A DNA stretch of 51,870 bases, taken from contig NZ_WTLB01000032.1 in NCBI RefSeq assembly GCF_011378855.1, positions 1 through 51,870 of the forward strand. The letters run 5' to 3'. The notes beneath the pieces were generated by a model. That model was not told the DNA's origin and made no database searches. It saw only the letters and a program-made list of their open reading frames with translations. This DNA comes from Pseudoalteromonas sp. Z1A8 (GTDB lineage Bacteria; Pseudomonadota; Gammaproteobacteria; Enterobacterales; Alteromonadaceae). Shown one piece after another: positions 37,647 to 48,493 of this stretch; positions within the stretch are counted from its first letter, which is position 1; every line of letters begins with the position of its first letter. Made by a program: the position numbers and the translations under genes.

Positions 37647-38975
37647 ATGGCACGCATTTTTTACTCTCTAGCATTAATTTTTATTAGCCCACTGATTGTA
37701 TTTTATCTCTATATTTTACGAGGTAAAAAAAACCAAGGCTATCGTGCACACTTTAAAGAGCGCTTTGGGTTTGTCAGTAAGTCTTTATTTTCGACTAAAG
37801 CTAAACCTTTAGTTTTTCATTGTGCGTCTGTTGGTGAGGTACTTGCCGCAACGCCACTTATTAAAGCGCTTCAAAAAGCGCATCCAAATTTAAATATACT
37901 TATAACCTGCAATACTCCAACAGGCAGAGAGCAAATACTTAGCCAATTTAAAAACACAGTAGCATGTAGCTACTTACCAATCGATTTTCCGTTTGCGACA
38001 GCCCGATTTTTAAAACGTATAAAGCCACAAGCATTATGTATTTTAGAAACCGAGCTATGGCCAAATTTAATGGCGATAAGTCATAAAAAAAACATACCCG
38101 TGCTTGTCATCAATGCAAGACTCTCTGAAAAGTCGCAGCAAGGCTATCAAAAGGTCGCTAAATTAACGCATATTATTATGCGCTCAATTACAGTACTTGC
38201 GAGTCATAACAAGGCAGATGCGGAGCGTTTTATAGAGCTTGGTCTCGAAACTTCAAAAAGCCATGTAACGGGCTCTATAAAATTTGATATAACGCCAAGT
38301 GAAGAGCAATTAGCCAAGGTACTCAACCTTAAACAGCTTTATAGTATTAATAAAAATAATAGTAATGAAAATAGCAGTACTGAACACAACAATGGCGAAC
38401 GCTTTGTATGGGTTGCAGGCTCAACACATCCTGTAGAGCATGAATTGGTATTGGCAGCTCACCAACAGCTACTAAAAAAACAACCGAATGCATTACTTAT
38501 AATTGCTCCGCGCCATCCAGAGCAATTTGATAAAGTGGCAGAGCTTTTAACACAAAGCCCACTTAGTTTTAGCCGTCGTAGACAAAATAACTACAACAAT
38601 GAACAAGTCCTCCTTGCTGATACGCTTGGTGAGTTACAGTGTTTATATGGCGCTGCAAATGTGAGCTTTATTGGCGGCAGCTTAATCCGCAGAGGTGGGC
38701 ACAATCCATTAGAATCAGCAGCATTTTCGGTGGGCGTAATAACGGGTCCGCATACATACAATTTTGATCATGTTTACCCCGAGCTAATAAAGCTTAAAGG
38801 CGCTGTAGTGGTTGATAATAACGACGAGCTTGCAAAACAGCTTATAACGTTTAGCCAAAATACAAAAGCATGCCAAACCTTAGGTATTAAAGCTGCTCAA
38901 TGCGTTGCTAAAAACCAAGGTGCTATACAAAAAACACTTAACATTATTAATCAATATTTAGAGCCAAAATCGTGA
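37647..38975 (+). CDS. waaA: 3-deoxy-D-manno-octulosonic acid transferase
   Basis: Inner-membrane glycosyltransferase that adds Kdo to lipid A precursor. 442 residues. An N-terminal membrane helix (about 3-22) precedes the acceptor domain with FHCASVGEVLAATPLI (about 57-72) and ILETELWPNL (about 131-140). The CMP-Kdo-binding C-terminal half has WVAGSTHPVEHELV (about 253-266) and GGSLIRRGGHNPLE (about 346-359). The gene is also known as kdtA. Its stop overlaps the GTG start of the DUF1415 gene by four bases. Confidence 0.96.
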   Translation: MARIFYSLALIFISPLIVFYLYILRGKKNQGYRAHFKERFGFVSKSLFSTKAKPLVFHCASVGEVLAATPLIKALQKAHPNLNILITCNTPTGREQILSQFKNTVACSYLPIDFPFATARFLKRIKPQALCILETELWPNLMAISHKKNIPVLVINARLSEKSQQGYQKVAKLTHIIMRSITVLASHNKADAERFIELGLETSKSHVTGSIKFDITPSEEQLAKVLNLKQLYSINKNNSNENSSTEHNNGERFVWVAGSTHPVEHELVLAAHQQLLKKQPNALLIIAPRHPEQFDKVAELLTQSPLSFSRRRQNNYNNEQVLLADTLGELQCLYGAANVSFIGGSLIRRGGHNPLESAAFSVGVITGPHTYNFDHVYPELIKLKGAVVVDNNDELAKQLITFSQNTKACQTLGIKAAQCVAKNQGAIQKTLNIINQYLEPKS

Positions 38976-39520
38976 CCAATATAGCCATAAGCCAAACCCG
39001 CGAATGGGTATCATCTGTTATTGTTAAATATAACTTTTGCCCGTTTGCCCGCAAAGAAGTAGAAAATAATTGTATTCATTACATCGTAAGCCCAGCAACG
39101 AGCATGGATGACGCCGTAATGGATATGCTTGAGCAATGTGTTGAGCTTGACCGTGAACCAGAGCGCGAAACAACGCTTATCATGTTTGATAACGGCTTTA
39201 GTGATTTTGAAGACTTTTTAGACTTGGTCGATTTAGCTAATGCGCTTTTAGTCGCGCAAGGGTTTGAAGGCAAGTATCAAATTGCTAACTTTCATCCTGA
39301 TTACGTATTTGCCGACAGTGATGAAACCGATGCCGCAAACTACACAAATAGAGCGCCTTTTCCTACTCTGCATTTAATCCGCGAAGCAAGTATGAGCGAA
39401 GCGCTTGATAGTTATAACGAGCCTGAATCTATTCCAGAGCATAATATAAACCTAGCAAGGCGTAAGGGTATTGATTTTTGGCAGCAGTTACTCGAAGGCT
39501 GTAAAAAACCGAGCGCTTAG
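38972..39520 (+). CDS. DUF1415 family protein
   Basis: 182 residues. The N-terminus TREWVSSVIVKYNFCPFARK (about 9-28) with a Cys-Pro motif is typical of DUF1415. Function not established. Start is GTG within the four-base overlap with waaA, so translation is probably coupled. The stop codon lies inside the loop of the downstream terminator hairpin. Confidence 0.82.
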   Translation: MTNIAISQTREWVSSVIVKYNFCPFARKEVENNCIHYIVSPATSMDDAVMDMLEQCVELDREPERETTLIMFDNGFSDFEDFLDLVDLANALLVAQGFEGKYQIANFHPDYVFADSDETDAANYTNRAPFPTLHLIREASMSEALDSYNEPESIPEHNINLARRKGIDFWQQLLEGCKKPSA

Positions 39521-39533
39521 AGGCTCGGTTTTA
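39505..39533 (+). terminator. Terminator containing the DUF1415 stop codon
   Basis: AAAACCGAGC (39505-39514) pairs with GCTCGGTTTT (39523-39532). The stop codon (39518-39520) is in the loop, so ribosomes finishing the gene will cover the hairpin. Confidence 0.75.
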
Positions 39534-39581
39534 TTCTTGATTTTATTCTTAGCTTTAGCAAAGTAAAGCTAGCTGGGATCG

Positions 39582-39911
39582 CTATTTTTTAACCCAGTTA
39601 CCATTAACTTCAACGTAATGACCACTTTGGGTTTTTTCAATTGTTTTGGCAGCGGCGAGTGCCTCTACTTGTGAAAGTGACAAGTTATTCTTTTTAGCCA
39701 GCTTTAAGTACTGCGCTTTACGCTTTGCATTTATGTCATCAACAACCGCTTTTGCTTCTGCATTTTGTACAACAAGCCCTAAATAACCAGAGCTATCTTC
39801 ACCGACTAAACCTTGGTTTTTGGCGTCATCAAGGCTAATAGCCCACGCAGAGAACGACATACATACAGCACTAAGTAATGTAATAATATTTAATTTTTTC
39901 TTCGTATTCAT
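39582..39911 (-). CDS. ydbL: YdbL family protein (DUF1318)
   Basis: 109 residues with a signal peptide (about 1-24, ending SFSAWA before ISLDDAK). The short mature domain, AKNQGLVGEDSSGYLG and RKAQYLKLAKKNNLSL, is the DUF1318 pattern. It is the last gene of the ydbH-ynbE-ydbL operon, whose YdbH product is an AsmA-like protein proposed to carry phospholipids between membranes. Confidence 0.88.
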   Translation of the reverse strand: MNTKKKLNIITLLSAVCMSFSAWAISLDDAKNQGLVGEDSSGYLGLVVQNAEAKAVVDDINAKRKAQYLKLAKKNNLSLSQVEALAAAKTIEKTQSGHYVEVNGNWVKK

Positions 39912-39922
39912 GTTATGGCTCC

Positions 39923-40120
39923 TTAAAATAACTCACTGTCGTCACTAAATAAACTGTCGAGTTCTTTGTCTACTTTTACGCGAATTTCGTGATCAACTTT
40001 CACATTTAAATTAATTGTAATAGGCTCTTTTGCAGACACCTCAACACGGTGCGTGCAGGCACTTAGTACGCTAATAGCACCCAGCGCGAGCAGTACTTTT
40101 ATCGATAACGACTGTCTCAT
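39923..40120 (-). CDS. ynbE: YnbE family lipoprotein
   Basis: 65 residues with a lipobox VLSAC, so Cys22 would be lipidated; the +2 residue is Thr, compatible with outer-membrane sorting. The short mature region, KEPITINLNVKVDHEIRVKVD, is typical of YnbE. In E. coli, YnbE partners the AsmA-like YdbH; it directly follows that gene here, with a two-base gap. Confidence 0.9.
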   Translation of the reverse strand: MRQSLSIKVLLALGAISVLSACTHRVEVSAKEPITINLNVKVDHEIRVKVDKELDSLFSDDSELF

Positions 40121-40122
40121 TA

Positions 40123-42573
40123 TTAGTTTCCTTTTTGTGAGTATTGTTGCTCAACTTTTTGTGTAATTTCGTCACTTAAACGCAATGCGCGTAAAAGTGT
40201 AAATACGTTTTCTTCATGATTGTAGTTAAAGTTAACTTGCTGCTGCTCTGCTTTATTATAACCTTGTAAATTAACACCGAGTTTTAACCAGCCATCATTT
40301 TTTAGTGCAACACTACTATTTAACTTTTGAATATCTAGATTTGTTAATAATCCTAACACAGGTTGCAACTCTTGCTGTTGCTGCATCACCGAATCAAACG
40401 CTGCGTTATTAGTAATTTTTAAATTACCTGTGCCTTGGCTAAATAAACTGCCATCAATTATTTCAATTTCACCACTATTAAAGTGGACTGGCAACGTGCC
40501 TGCTAAGCGTCCCGTTAATACAATGCCCGACTTATCATCGAGTGTAACGAGTTTACTCGCATCAATATTTTCAAACTTAACATTAGCAACTTGGTTTGGC
40601 TGACCTAATGTGTAGGTATCTAACGAAAACTCGCCGCCAAATACATCGCCCGTTATATCGTTTACTAGAGCGCTATTATCGTTAACTTGCCACTGCCCTT
40701 TAATATTTTTTATAACAGCACCGGCTCTAAATTCATTTAAATTAAAGGTAGTTGGTTTTACATTAAGCTTACCTGAATTATATTGCCCGCTAAATACGCT
40801 ATTCAAATCACTCGCAAGGTAATCGTTATAAAGTGCACCTATGTGAGTAACCCCTATATTGAATGAAGCGTTTTGCAAGTTTACATCACCACTAATATAG
40901 CCATTAAATTTACCCTCGGTTAGTTGCGCAAGTGGTTCAAATTGACTAATAAACGTATTTAACGGCAACACACTTTGCTCAGGAATAATAACTTCAAACG
41001 GATGAGCTTGCGCCGATACATGATGATTTATCACTAACTCGACATCGTTTATAAATGCGTGATGACTGGCTTTTAGTGCACGGCTTTGTAGCCCCGTAGA
41101 CTCTACTTTTATATTATTAAGTTTTATGTCAGGGCTATTAACAGCCTTTATATTCGTTTTTGCTGTTAACTCGGCAAATAACTCGCCCACGCCTAAATTA
41201 GCATTTGCTGTTAATGTGTTACTTATATCCGTTGCTTTAAATTCTTTATATTGTGCGCTTTTAAATTGATGCGTTAATGTTACTTCTGCGTTTAACTGCT
41301 TATCCATTTTTGCAGTTAAATCACCTTGGTATTGCACTGCGCTTATATCAAATGCATCTACACTATTGAGCGTTAATTTAGCATTTATAAGCCCAACTGG
41401 TTTTGAGTCAATAAACTCACTTAAATCAAAGCGACCACTAAGGCTAAGCCCATTCGCTGTTGCAGGAACAAATTCAGGCAAGCTTTCAAGCGTAACCGCG
41501 TAATCGCCTTTAATCGCAGTGCCCACTAACTGAGCATTAACGTTGATATTATTTATATCAGGTGTGCTTATTTGAGCTGATAAATTTGTCTGTAAGTTTT
41601 CAAGTGGCGATTTAATATTAAGTGCTGTATCTGTCATTAAAATATCAAATTGCTTATCGCCCTCACTCACCAAATTAATTGCAGGTACACTGAGCTCACT
41701 ACCCTCTAAGCGAATTGATTGAGGGAGTTTAAGTTGCCAATTTAAAGGAACTTGATTGCTCACAAAACCTGCATATTCACTCGGTGAAATTAAATTCGCA
41801 CAACTTGGCGTTAAATTAATTTTGTTATTAAGCAAATCGGTATTAAGCATTAACGCTTGGCTGTTTAAATTAAAATGAGTTGCCAACTTGCCAGTGGTTA
41901 ATACGTTGACCTGACATTGCTCATAAATATAAGCTAACTGGGCACTAATATCGCCATTTAATTTAAGCTCTATACCGTCAAAGCTAAACGCTTGCTGAGT
42001 ATTAAAATTAACGCCAGCTATTAAGGTGTTTTTAGTGTTTATAACTTGCTTTAAAAGAGTGTCATTTACTGCAAACTGACCACTTACTTTATCAGCAGTC
42101 AAAGTCGCACTCGCGTTTATATCACCAGTGACATTAAACTGATTTAGTGTGGGTTCCAATATACTTATTTTTAGTGGCTTATTGAGCTGTTCACTTTTTA
42201 CTGCAAGCTGTTTAATGCTGATTAATGGACGGGTTGAAGGAAGCGCTAAATCGAGATTTTTAGCAAGTTGATTAGCATTATCGTTTTTAGGGAAAGGATT
42301 AACCGTTAGCACAGCATTTTTAATATCTATACGTTTTGTATTTGCAGTAATACCAGTAAGTTGTAACTGTTGATTTTGATAATTCACACACACTTTATCA
42401 GCATAGATATTTAGCTCAGACGTAATTGAAAAGTCGAGACAACTTAACGTAATGCCTGCTTTTTTAAGCTCAGGCGCTATAGCCCACTGTAATAAAGGTA
42501 AACGAAATACATAACCAAGCAGCAAGATACTTAGCAATATAGCCCCAACAATTAAACCAACTCGTTTAAACAT
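40123..42573 (-). CDS. ydbH: AsmA-like YdbH, intermembrane phospholipid transport protein
   Basis: 816 residues; a single N-terminal membrane helix (about 5-25) followed by a long periplasmic region of repeated beta-strands, as in the AsmA-like family with YhdP, TamB and YdbH. The C-terminal part (from about 590) carries the conserved domain with GQYNSGKLNVKPTTFNLNEF-like strands. It is first in the ydbH-ynbE-ydbL operon and its length fits the family. Transport of phospholipid is known for the E. coli homologue and inferred here. Confidence 0.88.
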   Translation of the reverse strand: MFKRVGLIVGAILLSILLLGYVFRLPLLQWAIAPELKKAGITLSCLDFSITSELNIYADKVCVNYQNQQLQLTGITANTKRIDIKNAVLTVNPFPKNDNANQLAKNLDLALPSTRPLISIKQLAVKSEQLNKPLKISILEPTLNQFNVTGDINASATLTADKVSGQFAVNDTLLKQVINTKNTLIAGVNFNTQQAFSFDGIELKLNGDISAQLAYIYEQCQVNVLTTGKLATHFNLNSQALMLNTDLLNNKINLTPSCANLISPSEYAGFVSNQVPLNWQLKLPQSIRLEGSELSVPAINLVSEGDKQFDILMTDTALNIKSPLENLQTNLSAQISTPDINNINVNAQLVGTAIKGDYAVTLESLPEFVPATANGLSLSGRFDLSEFIDSKPVGLINAKLTLNSVDAFDISAVQYQGDLTAKMDKQLNAEVTLTHQFKSAQYKEFKATDISNTLTANANLGVGELFAELTAKTNIKAVNSPDIKLNNIKVESTGLQSRALKASHHAFINDVELVINHHVSAQAHPFEVIIPEQSVLPLNTFISQFEPLAQLTEGKFNGYISGDVNLQNASFNIGVTHIGALYNDYLASDLNSVFSGQYNSGKLNVKPTTFNLNEFRAGAVIKNIKGQWQVNDNSALVNDITGDVFGGEFSLDTYTLGQPNQVANVKFENIDASKLVTLDDKSGIVLTGRLAGTLPVHFNSGEIEIIDGSLFSQGTGNLKITNNAAFDSVMQQQQELQPVLGLLTNLDIQKLNSSVALKNDGWLKLGVNLQGYNKAEQQQVNFNYNHEENVFTLLRALRLSDEITQKVEQQYSQKGN

Positions 42574-42625
42574 ACTATCCTTACATGCTTTGTGCTTTTA
42601 ACTTGGTGCAAAAAGCATACTAATC

Positions 42626-42654
42626 AAAAAAGGCTGCACAATGCAGCCTTTTTT
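42626..42654. terminator. Terminator downstream of purL
   Basis: GGCTGCA / TGCAGCC stem with a three-base loop, flanked by A6 and T6 runs, 48 bases after the purL stop and just upstream of ydbH. Symmetrical, so it could act in both directions. Confidence 0.9.
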
Positions 42655-42701
42655 ATTTTACAGCTAGATTATGAATCTAACTTGTATAAACGCAAATGTA
42701 A

Positions 42702-45700
42702 TTAACCTACATTTTTACGTGCATTACGGAACATACGCATCCACGGGCTATCCTCGATCCATTCATCAGGATGCCAAGAGTTAGCAACGCTTCTAAATAC
42801 GCGTTCTGGATGCGGCATCATTACAGTGGCGCGACCATCAGTAGACGTGATACCTGTAATACCTTCTGGAGAACCATTCGGGTTAGCTGGGTACTGCGTT
42901 GTAGGGTTACCATAGTTATCTACAAACTTAACCGCTACAGTGCCGCTATTAAGCGCCGCTTTAGTAGCTGCATCGTTTGCAAACTCAGCATGACCTTCAC
43001 CATGAGAAACCGCAATTGGCATACGTGAGCCAGCCATTCCGTTAAAGAACACAGATGGATTCTCTTGTATTTCAACTAAACTAAAGCGAGCTTCAAAACG
43101 CTCTGATTTATTAGTTACAAAACGCGGCCAGTACTCAGTGCCAGGGATCAACTCTTTTAACGTTGATAACATTTGGCAACCGTTACATACACCTAAGCTA
43201 AAGGTATCTTCACGATGGAAGAAGTTTTGGAACTGATCGCGTGCCATGTCGTTAAACAAAATAGACTTAGCCCAACCTTCACCCGCACCAAGTACGTCAC
43301 CGTATGAGAAACCACCACATGCCACTAAACCTTTAAATTGCTCTAGTGTTAAACGACCTTCTAAAATGTCGCTCATGTGTACATCAACGGCTGCAAAACC
43401 TGCACGGTTAAACGCTGCTGCCATTTCTAAATGAGAGTTAACACCCTGCTCACGTAAAATAGCCATTTGCGGTTTAGCACCGGTTGCAATGTATGGCGCT
43501 GCTATGTCTTCGTTTAAATCAAAGTTTAGTTTTACATTTAAGCCTGGATCTTTTGCATCAAATTTTGCATCAAACTCTTGCTTAGCACACTCGGGGTTAT
43601 CACGACGCGCTTGCATTTGATACGTTGTTTCAGCCCAAATAGTACGAAGCTCAGTACGCGTATGATTAAGTACCGTGTTTTCGCCACGGTTAAATATAAT
43701 CGTATCGTCGCTGTTAAGTGTACCGATGTTGTGAGTAATTGCTGCAATACCATGTTGTTCAAACACAGTATTTACTGCATCTAAATCACTATTTGCAACT
43801 TGAATTACTGCACCTAGCTCTTCGTTATAAAGCGCTTCAATATCTGAACCTGTTAAACCCGCTAAATCAACCGTTACACCGGTATGACCCGTAAACGCCA
43901 TTTCAGCAACCGTGGTAAATAAACCACCGTCTGAACGGTCATGATAAGCAAGTAACTTACTATCAGCCACTAGCGCTTGCATTGCGTTATAAAAGCCTTT
44001 TAATAACTCAGGGCTATCAACATCAGGTGTTACATCACCCAATTGCTTATAAACTTGTGCAAGGCTTGATGCGCCCATGCGGTTTTTACCCGCACCTAAA
44101 TCAACTAATATAAGCGATGTATCGCCTTTATCTGTGCGCAGTTGTGGAGTTACTGTTTTACGTACGTCGTCAACACGACCAAACGCCGTTATAACCAATG
44201 AAAGCGGCGATGTTACTGACTTCTCTTGTGAGTCACCTTCATCTTTCCATGTCGTTTTCATTGACATAGAATCTTTACCTACTGGAATCGTTAAACCAAG
44301 CGCAGGGCAAAGTTCTTCGCCTACGGCTTTAACCGCTTCGTATAAACCAGCATCTTCACCCGGGTGACCCGCTGCTGCCATCCAGTTTGCTGATAACTTA
44401 ATGTTTTCAAGGCTACCGATGTTTGCACAGGCAATATTAGTTAACGACTCAGCTACAGCTAAACGAGCAGATGCACCGTAATTAAGTAATGCTGCAGGAG
44501 TACGTTCACCGAGTGACATAGCTTCACCGTGGTAAGTATCATACGTTGCCGCAGTTACTGCACAGTTAGCAACAGGTACTTGCCAAGGACCGACCATTTG
44601 ATCGCGCGCTACTAAACCCGTAACTGAGCGATCGCCGATTGTTATTAGGAATGTTTTTTCTGCAATGGCTGGTAAACGCATTAAGCGCTGCGCTGCATCT
44701 GCTGCACTTATTAATGTAGTATCAAGCGCTTTACCAACAACTTGCTTTGACGTTACATCGCGGTGCATTTTAGGTGCTTTACCTAATAATACGTCCAGCG
44801 GTAAATCAACAGGGTTATTTTCAAAATGGCTATCTGACACGGTTAAGTGAGGTTCAGCGGTTGCTTCACCAATAACAGCGTACTGAGCGCGTTCACGCTT
44901 ACAAATAGCTTCAAAGCGATCAAAATCCTCTACACCAACAGCGAGTACATAGCGTTCTTGTGATTCATTACACCAAATTTCGTGTGGTGCCATGCCTAGT
45001 TCATCGTTAGGGATACTACGTAATTGGAACTTACCACCACGTCCGCCATCGTTAACAAGCTCAGGAAACGCATTTGATAAACCGCCAGCACCTACATCGT
45101 GGATGAATGCAATTGGGTTTTCGTCACCTAGCTGCCAACATTTATCGATAACTTCTTGGCAACGACGTTCCATTTCTGGATTTTCGCGCTGTACTGAAGC
45201 AAAATCTAAATCTTCGTTTGATTGACCTGAAGCCATACTTGATGCAGCACCACCGCCTAAACCAATGTTCATTGCAGGTCCGCCTAGCGCAATTAATTTA
45301 GCGCCAACAGGTATATCCCCTTTTTGAACATGATCAGAGCGAATATTACCTAAACCGCCAGCAAGCATAATTGGCTTGTGGTAACCACGTACTTCTTCGC
45401 CGTTATGGCTTGTTACTTTTTCTTCGTAAGTACGAAAGTAGCCTAATAAGTTAGGACGACCAAACTCATTATTAAATGCAGCGCCGCCCAGAGGGCCTTC
45501 TGTCATTATATCAAGTGCGTTAACAATGCGACTCGGCTTACCAAAATCGCTTTCCCATGGTTGCTCGTAACCTGGAATACGTAAGTTTGATACAGTAAAG
45601 CCAACTAAACCTGCTTTTGGCTTAGAGCCACGACCAGTTGCGCCTTCATCGCGAATCTCACCGCCAGAGCCTGTAGCTGCACCAGAGAATGGCGCAATAG

Positions 45701-46604
45701 CTGTTGGATGGTTATGAGTTTCAACTTTCATTAGTATTTCAATGTCTTCTTGATGATACGCATATTCACCTTGCGCATTTGGGAAGAAGCGACCCGCTTT
45801 TGAGCCTTTCATTACTGCCGCGTTATCTTTATACGCCGACAATACATTTTCAGGATTTAGCTCAAAGGTATTTTTAATCATTTTAAACAGCGATTTTGGC
45901 TGCTCTTTTCCATCGATTGTCCAGTCAGCATTAAATATTTTATGGCGACAATGCTCTGAGTTTGCCTGTGCAAACATAAACAATTCGATGTCGTTAGGGT
46001 TACGTCCTAACTTTATAAAGTTTTCTACCAAGTAGTCTATTTCGTCATCAGCAAGGGCAAAACCTTGCTCAATATTAGCTATTGCTAATGCTTCGCGTCC
46101 ACCACCTAAAATATCAACAGACGACATTTGGCGTGGTGCATCAGTACGAAATAATTGAGCAGCATCTTCAAATTGATTGTGTGTTGCTTCAGTCATACGG
46201 TCGTGTAATAACGCAGTTACTTGTGCTAGTTGCTCTGCGTTTAAGTCACCTTCAACATAATAAGCAATACCACGTTCAACGCGATGAACCTGCTTTAAAC
46301 CACAGTTGTGGGCAATATCGGTTGCTTTAGATGCCCAAGGCGAAATGGTACCTGGGCGAGGTGTAACAAGTACAAGTTTGCCAGCTGGGGTATGCTCAGC
46401 AATAGTTGGACCATAAGTTAATAGCTTTTCAAGCTTGGTTTGCTCATCAACACCTAAAGGCGATGTTAAATCGGCAAAATGAGCATACTCTGCGTATACG
46501 TTAGTAACAGGAAGTTGCGATTGTTTGCAACGCGCTAAAATTTTATTAACTCTGAACTCTGAAAGTGCTGGTGCACCACGAAGGATCAACATAGATAATT
46601 TCAT
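42702..46604 (-). CDS. purL: Phosphoribosylformylglycinamidine synthase
   Basis: Large single-chain PurL of 1300 residues, the gammaproteobacterial form. It makes FGAM from FGAR, glutamine and ATP in purine synthesis. Order: N-terminal PurS-like region; FGAM synthetase domains (about 170-1000; LGGGAASSM and [16 protein letters not shown] around 440-520); C-terminal glutamine amidotransferase (about 1045-1300) with nucleophile in GVCNGCQML and His-Glu in MPHPERVF. It is transcribed divergently from mltF. Confidence 0.97.
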   Translation of the reverse strand: MKLSMLILRGAPALSEFRVNKILARCKQSQLPVTNVYAEYAHFADLTSPLGVDEQTKLEKLLTYGPTIAEHTPAGKLVLVTPRPGTISPWASKATDIAHNCGLKQVHRVERGIAYYVEGDLNAEQLAQVTALLHDRMTEATHNQFEDAAQLFRTDAPRQMSSVDILGGGREALAIANIEQGFALADDEIDYLVENFIKLGRNPNDIELFMFAQANSEHCRHKIFNADWTIDGKEQPKSLFKMIKNTFELNPENVLSAYKDNAAVMKGSKAGRFFPNAQGEYAYHQEDIEILMKVETHNHPTAIAPFSGAATGSGGEIRDEGATGRGSKPKAGLVGFTVSNLRIPGYEQPWESDFGKPSRIVNALDIMTEGPLGGAAFNNEFGRPNLLGYFRTYEEKVTSHNGEEVRGYHKPIMLAGGLGNIRSDHVQKGDIPVGAKLIALGGPAMNIGLGGGAASSMASGQSNEDLDFASVQRENPEMERRCQEVIDKCWQLGDENPIAFIHDVGAGGLSNAFPELVNDGGRGGKFQLRSIPNDELGMAPHEIWCNESQERYVLAVGVEDFDRFEAICKRERAQYAVIGEATAEPHLTVSDSHFENNPVDLPLDVLLGKAPKMHRDVTSKQVVGKALDTTLISAADAAQRLMRLPAIAEKTFLITIGDRSVTGLVARDQMVGPWQVPVANCAVTAATYDTYHGEAMSLGERTPAALLNYGASARLAVAESLTNIACANIGSLENIKLSANWMAAAGHPGEDAGLYEAVKAVGEELCPALGLTIPVGKDSMSMKTTWKDEGDSQEKSVTSPLSLVITAFGRVDDVRKTVTPQLRTDKGDTSLILVDLGAGKNRMGASSLAQVYKQLGDVTPDVDSPELLKGFYNAMQALVADSKLLAYHDRSDGGLFTTVAEMAFTGHTGVTVDLAGLTGSDIEALYNEELGAVIQVANSDLDAVNTVFEQHGIAAITHNIGTLNSDDTIIFNRGENTVLNHTRTELRTIWAETTYQMQARRDNPECAKQEFDAKFDAKDPGLNVKLNFDLNEDIAAPYIATGAKPQMAILREQGVNSHLEMAAAFNRAGFAAVDVHMSDILEGRLTLEQFKGLVACGGFSYGDVLGAGEGWAKSILFNDMARDQFQNFFHREDTFSLGVCNGCQMLSTLKELIPGTEYWPRFVTNKSERFEARFSLVEIQENPSVFFNGMAGSRMPIAVSHGEGHAEFANDAATKAALNSGTVAVKFVDNYGNPTTQYPANPNGSPEGITGITSTDGRATVMMPHPERVFRSVANSWHPDEWIEDSPWMRMFRNARKNVG

Positions 46605-46639
46605 CCGGGGTTAGGGATTGAACGATATTTTAGGCACGC

Positions 46640-46645
46640 ATTATA
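46640..46645 (-). promoter_or_regulatory. -10 element of purL promoter
   Basis: TATAAT on the minus strand, about 36 bases before the purL ATG. A weak -35 (TTAAAT) lies at 17-base spacing. I saw no convincing PurR box (ACGCAAACGTTTTCGT-like) around it. Confidence 0.4.
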
Positions 46646-46803
46646 GTCCAATTAGCGTTCAGATTTAACTCCAAATTGCGCTTTTCATAAAATTAACTTT
46701 TTAGCTTTATTTATAGCCTACTTTAGACAATAAAATAAAACGTAAAGTGACGCGATGGCTTAGTTTTGCTATAACGGTGGCTGGCGAGCTTAAGGGGCAC
46801 TCA

Positions 46804-48330
46804 ATGTTCAAAGAAAAACTAATAATTATCATTACTTTAGTTATGCTGTTATGTGCATGTGATATGCAAGAACAGCCAACTCAACTCGCCCAAATAAAAG
46901 AACAAAATAAAATACGCGTTGGCACGCTTGCCAGCGCCAGTAACTATTATCAAGCGGTACAAGGCGAGCAAGGTTTTGAATATGAGTTATCTCAAGCTTT
47001 TGCCGAATATTTAGGTGTAGAGCTTGAAATAGTCCCCTTCTTTAACTTATCTGATATGTTTGAACGCCTTGAAAGCGGTGATTTAGACTTAATAGCCTCA
47101 GGACTTACCTATAATAAAACCCGTGCAGAGCAATACCGCTTTGGGCCAACTTACAGAACAATTAGCCAAAAATTAGTTTATAAGCAAGGTCGCGTTCGTC
47201 CTCGAGAGTTTGACGATTTAGACGGTAACTTTACTGTTATAGCTAAAAGTAGCCACTCGCTTACTCTACAAAAAATGAAGAAGAACAATCCAGACCTTAC
47301 CTGGATAGAGAGCGAAGAGTTTGATGAAGAAGAATTACTTCAAGCGGTTATTGATGGCGAGATAGATTACACCCTAGCCGATACACATACATTATCGTTG
47401 TTTCGCCGTTATCACCCCAATTTAAGCATCGGTTTTTCAGTTAGCCATAACGACCCTATTGCATGGATACTCAATAAATCAGATGACGACTCTTTATATG
47501 CGTTATTGGTGCCATTTTTTGGTGACGTTAAGCAAAGTAACCAGCTCTACGTACTCGAAGAAAAGTATTTTGGTCACGTACGCCAATTTAATTATGTAAA
47601 TACCCTTGCTTATATAGAAGCAATTAAAGAAACCTTACCAACATACCAGCCATGGTTTGAACAATATGCAGGTAGCCTTGACTGGCGATTATTAGCGGCA
47701 CTAAGCTATCAAGAATCTATGTGGAATCCTCGCGCTAAATCACCAACAGGTGTGCGCGGCATCATGATGCTAACTCGCAGCACAGCTAAACAAGTAGGCG
47801 TAACAAATAGGCTGGAACCGGAGCAAAATATTCGTGGTGGCGCTAAATACTTAAGCAAGCTTATTAAACGCATTCCTGACCGTATCCCGCAACCCGACCG
47901 TACATGGCTTGCTCTGGCCGGATATAATGTAGGTTGGGGGCATGTTAACGACGCACGTATAATTACCGAGCAACAAGGTGCAAGCCCTGATAAGTGGGCT
48001 GATGTAAAAAAACGTTTACCACTATTAATTAAAAAACGCTATTACCGTAAAACTCGTTACGGTTATGCTCGTGGGGATGTGGCAGTTAAGTATGTAGATA
48101 ATATACGCCGTTATTACGATGCGCTTGTCTGGTTAGATGAGAATGATGCCATTGCCGTAACGCCTGAACCAGAACCAATTAAAGAGCTTAGCACTGATGA
48201 TGATACAGAGCCTAAGCTAAACGAGAAAAATGAAGTAAAGAGTGCGATAAAAAATGAGGCAGATGAAGCTTCAACACAAAAACAACAACCTATAATTGAG
48301 CCCAAACAATCAAGTGAAAATAATAACTAA
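46804..48330 (+). CDS. mltF: Membrane-bound lytic murein transglycosylase F
   Basis: Cleaves peptidoglycan glycan strands. I start it at the ATG at 46804 (MFKEKL), preceded by AAGGGG, giving 508 residues; an upstream GTG at 46747 would displace the signal peptide. A lipobox LLCAC makes Cys19 the likely lipidation site, with Asp at +2. An SBP_bac_3-like domain (about 35-250) precedes the lytic domain (about 270-440), which has catalytic Glu in SYQESMWNP. The C-terminal tail is Glu/Lys-rich and low-complexity. tadA follows, as in other gammaproteobacteria. Confidence 0.93.
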   Translation: MFKEKLIIIITLVMLLCACDMQEQPTQLAQIKEQNKIRVGTLASASNYYQAVQGEQGFEYELSQAFAEYLGVELEIVPFFNLSDMFERLESGDLDLIASGLTYNKTRAEQYRFGPTYRTISQKLVYKQGRVRPREFDDLDGNFTVIAKSSHSLTLQKMKKNNPDLTWIESEEFDEEELLQAVIDGEIDYTLADTHTLSLFRRYHPNLSIGFSVSHNDPIAWILNKSDDDSLYALLVPFFGDVKQSNQLYVLEEKYFGHVRQFNYVNTLAYIEAIKETLPTYQPWFEQYAGSLDWRLLAALSYQESMWNPRAKSPTGVRGIMMLTRSTAKQVGVTNRLEPEQNIRGGAKYLSKLIKRIPDRIPQPDRTWLALAGYNVGWGHVNDARIITEQQGASPDKWADVKKRLPLLIKKRYYRKTRYGYARGDVAVKYVDNIRRYYDALVWLDENDAIAVTPEPEPIKELSTDDDTEPKLNEKNEVKSAIKNEADEASTQKQQPIIEPKQSSENNN

Positions 48331-48493
48331 GATTAATATAGGTGTCCGTTTTTAGAGCATGTCGTTAAGCAAAATTTAAGTAAATTAAATATCTGTTTAC
48401 TTGTCATCAAATGATCACTAATGTGTGTTAATTGTATATCAATACTTTATAAGATGTACCCGTGCCTTTCTCACTCTTGCATTAGGAGAAAAC

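Noticed and set aside
46605..46746. PurR box at the purL promoter
   Set aside because: A TATAAT-type -10 is present but no sequence resembling the PurR palindrome was seen.
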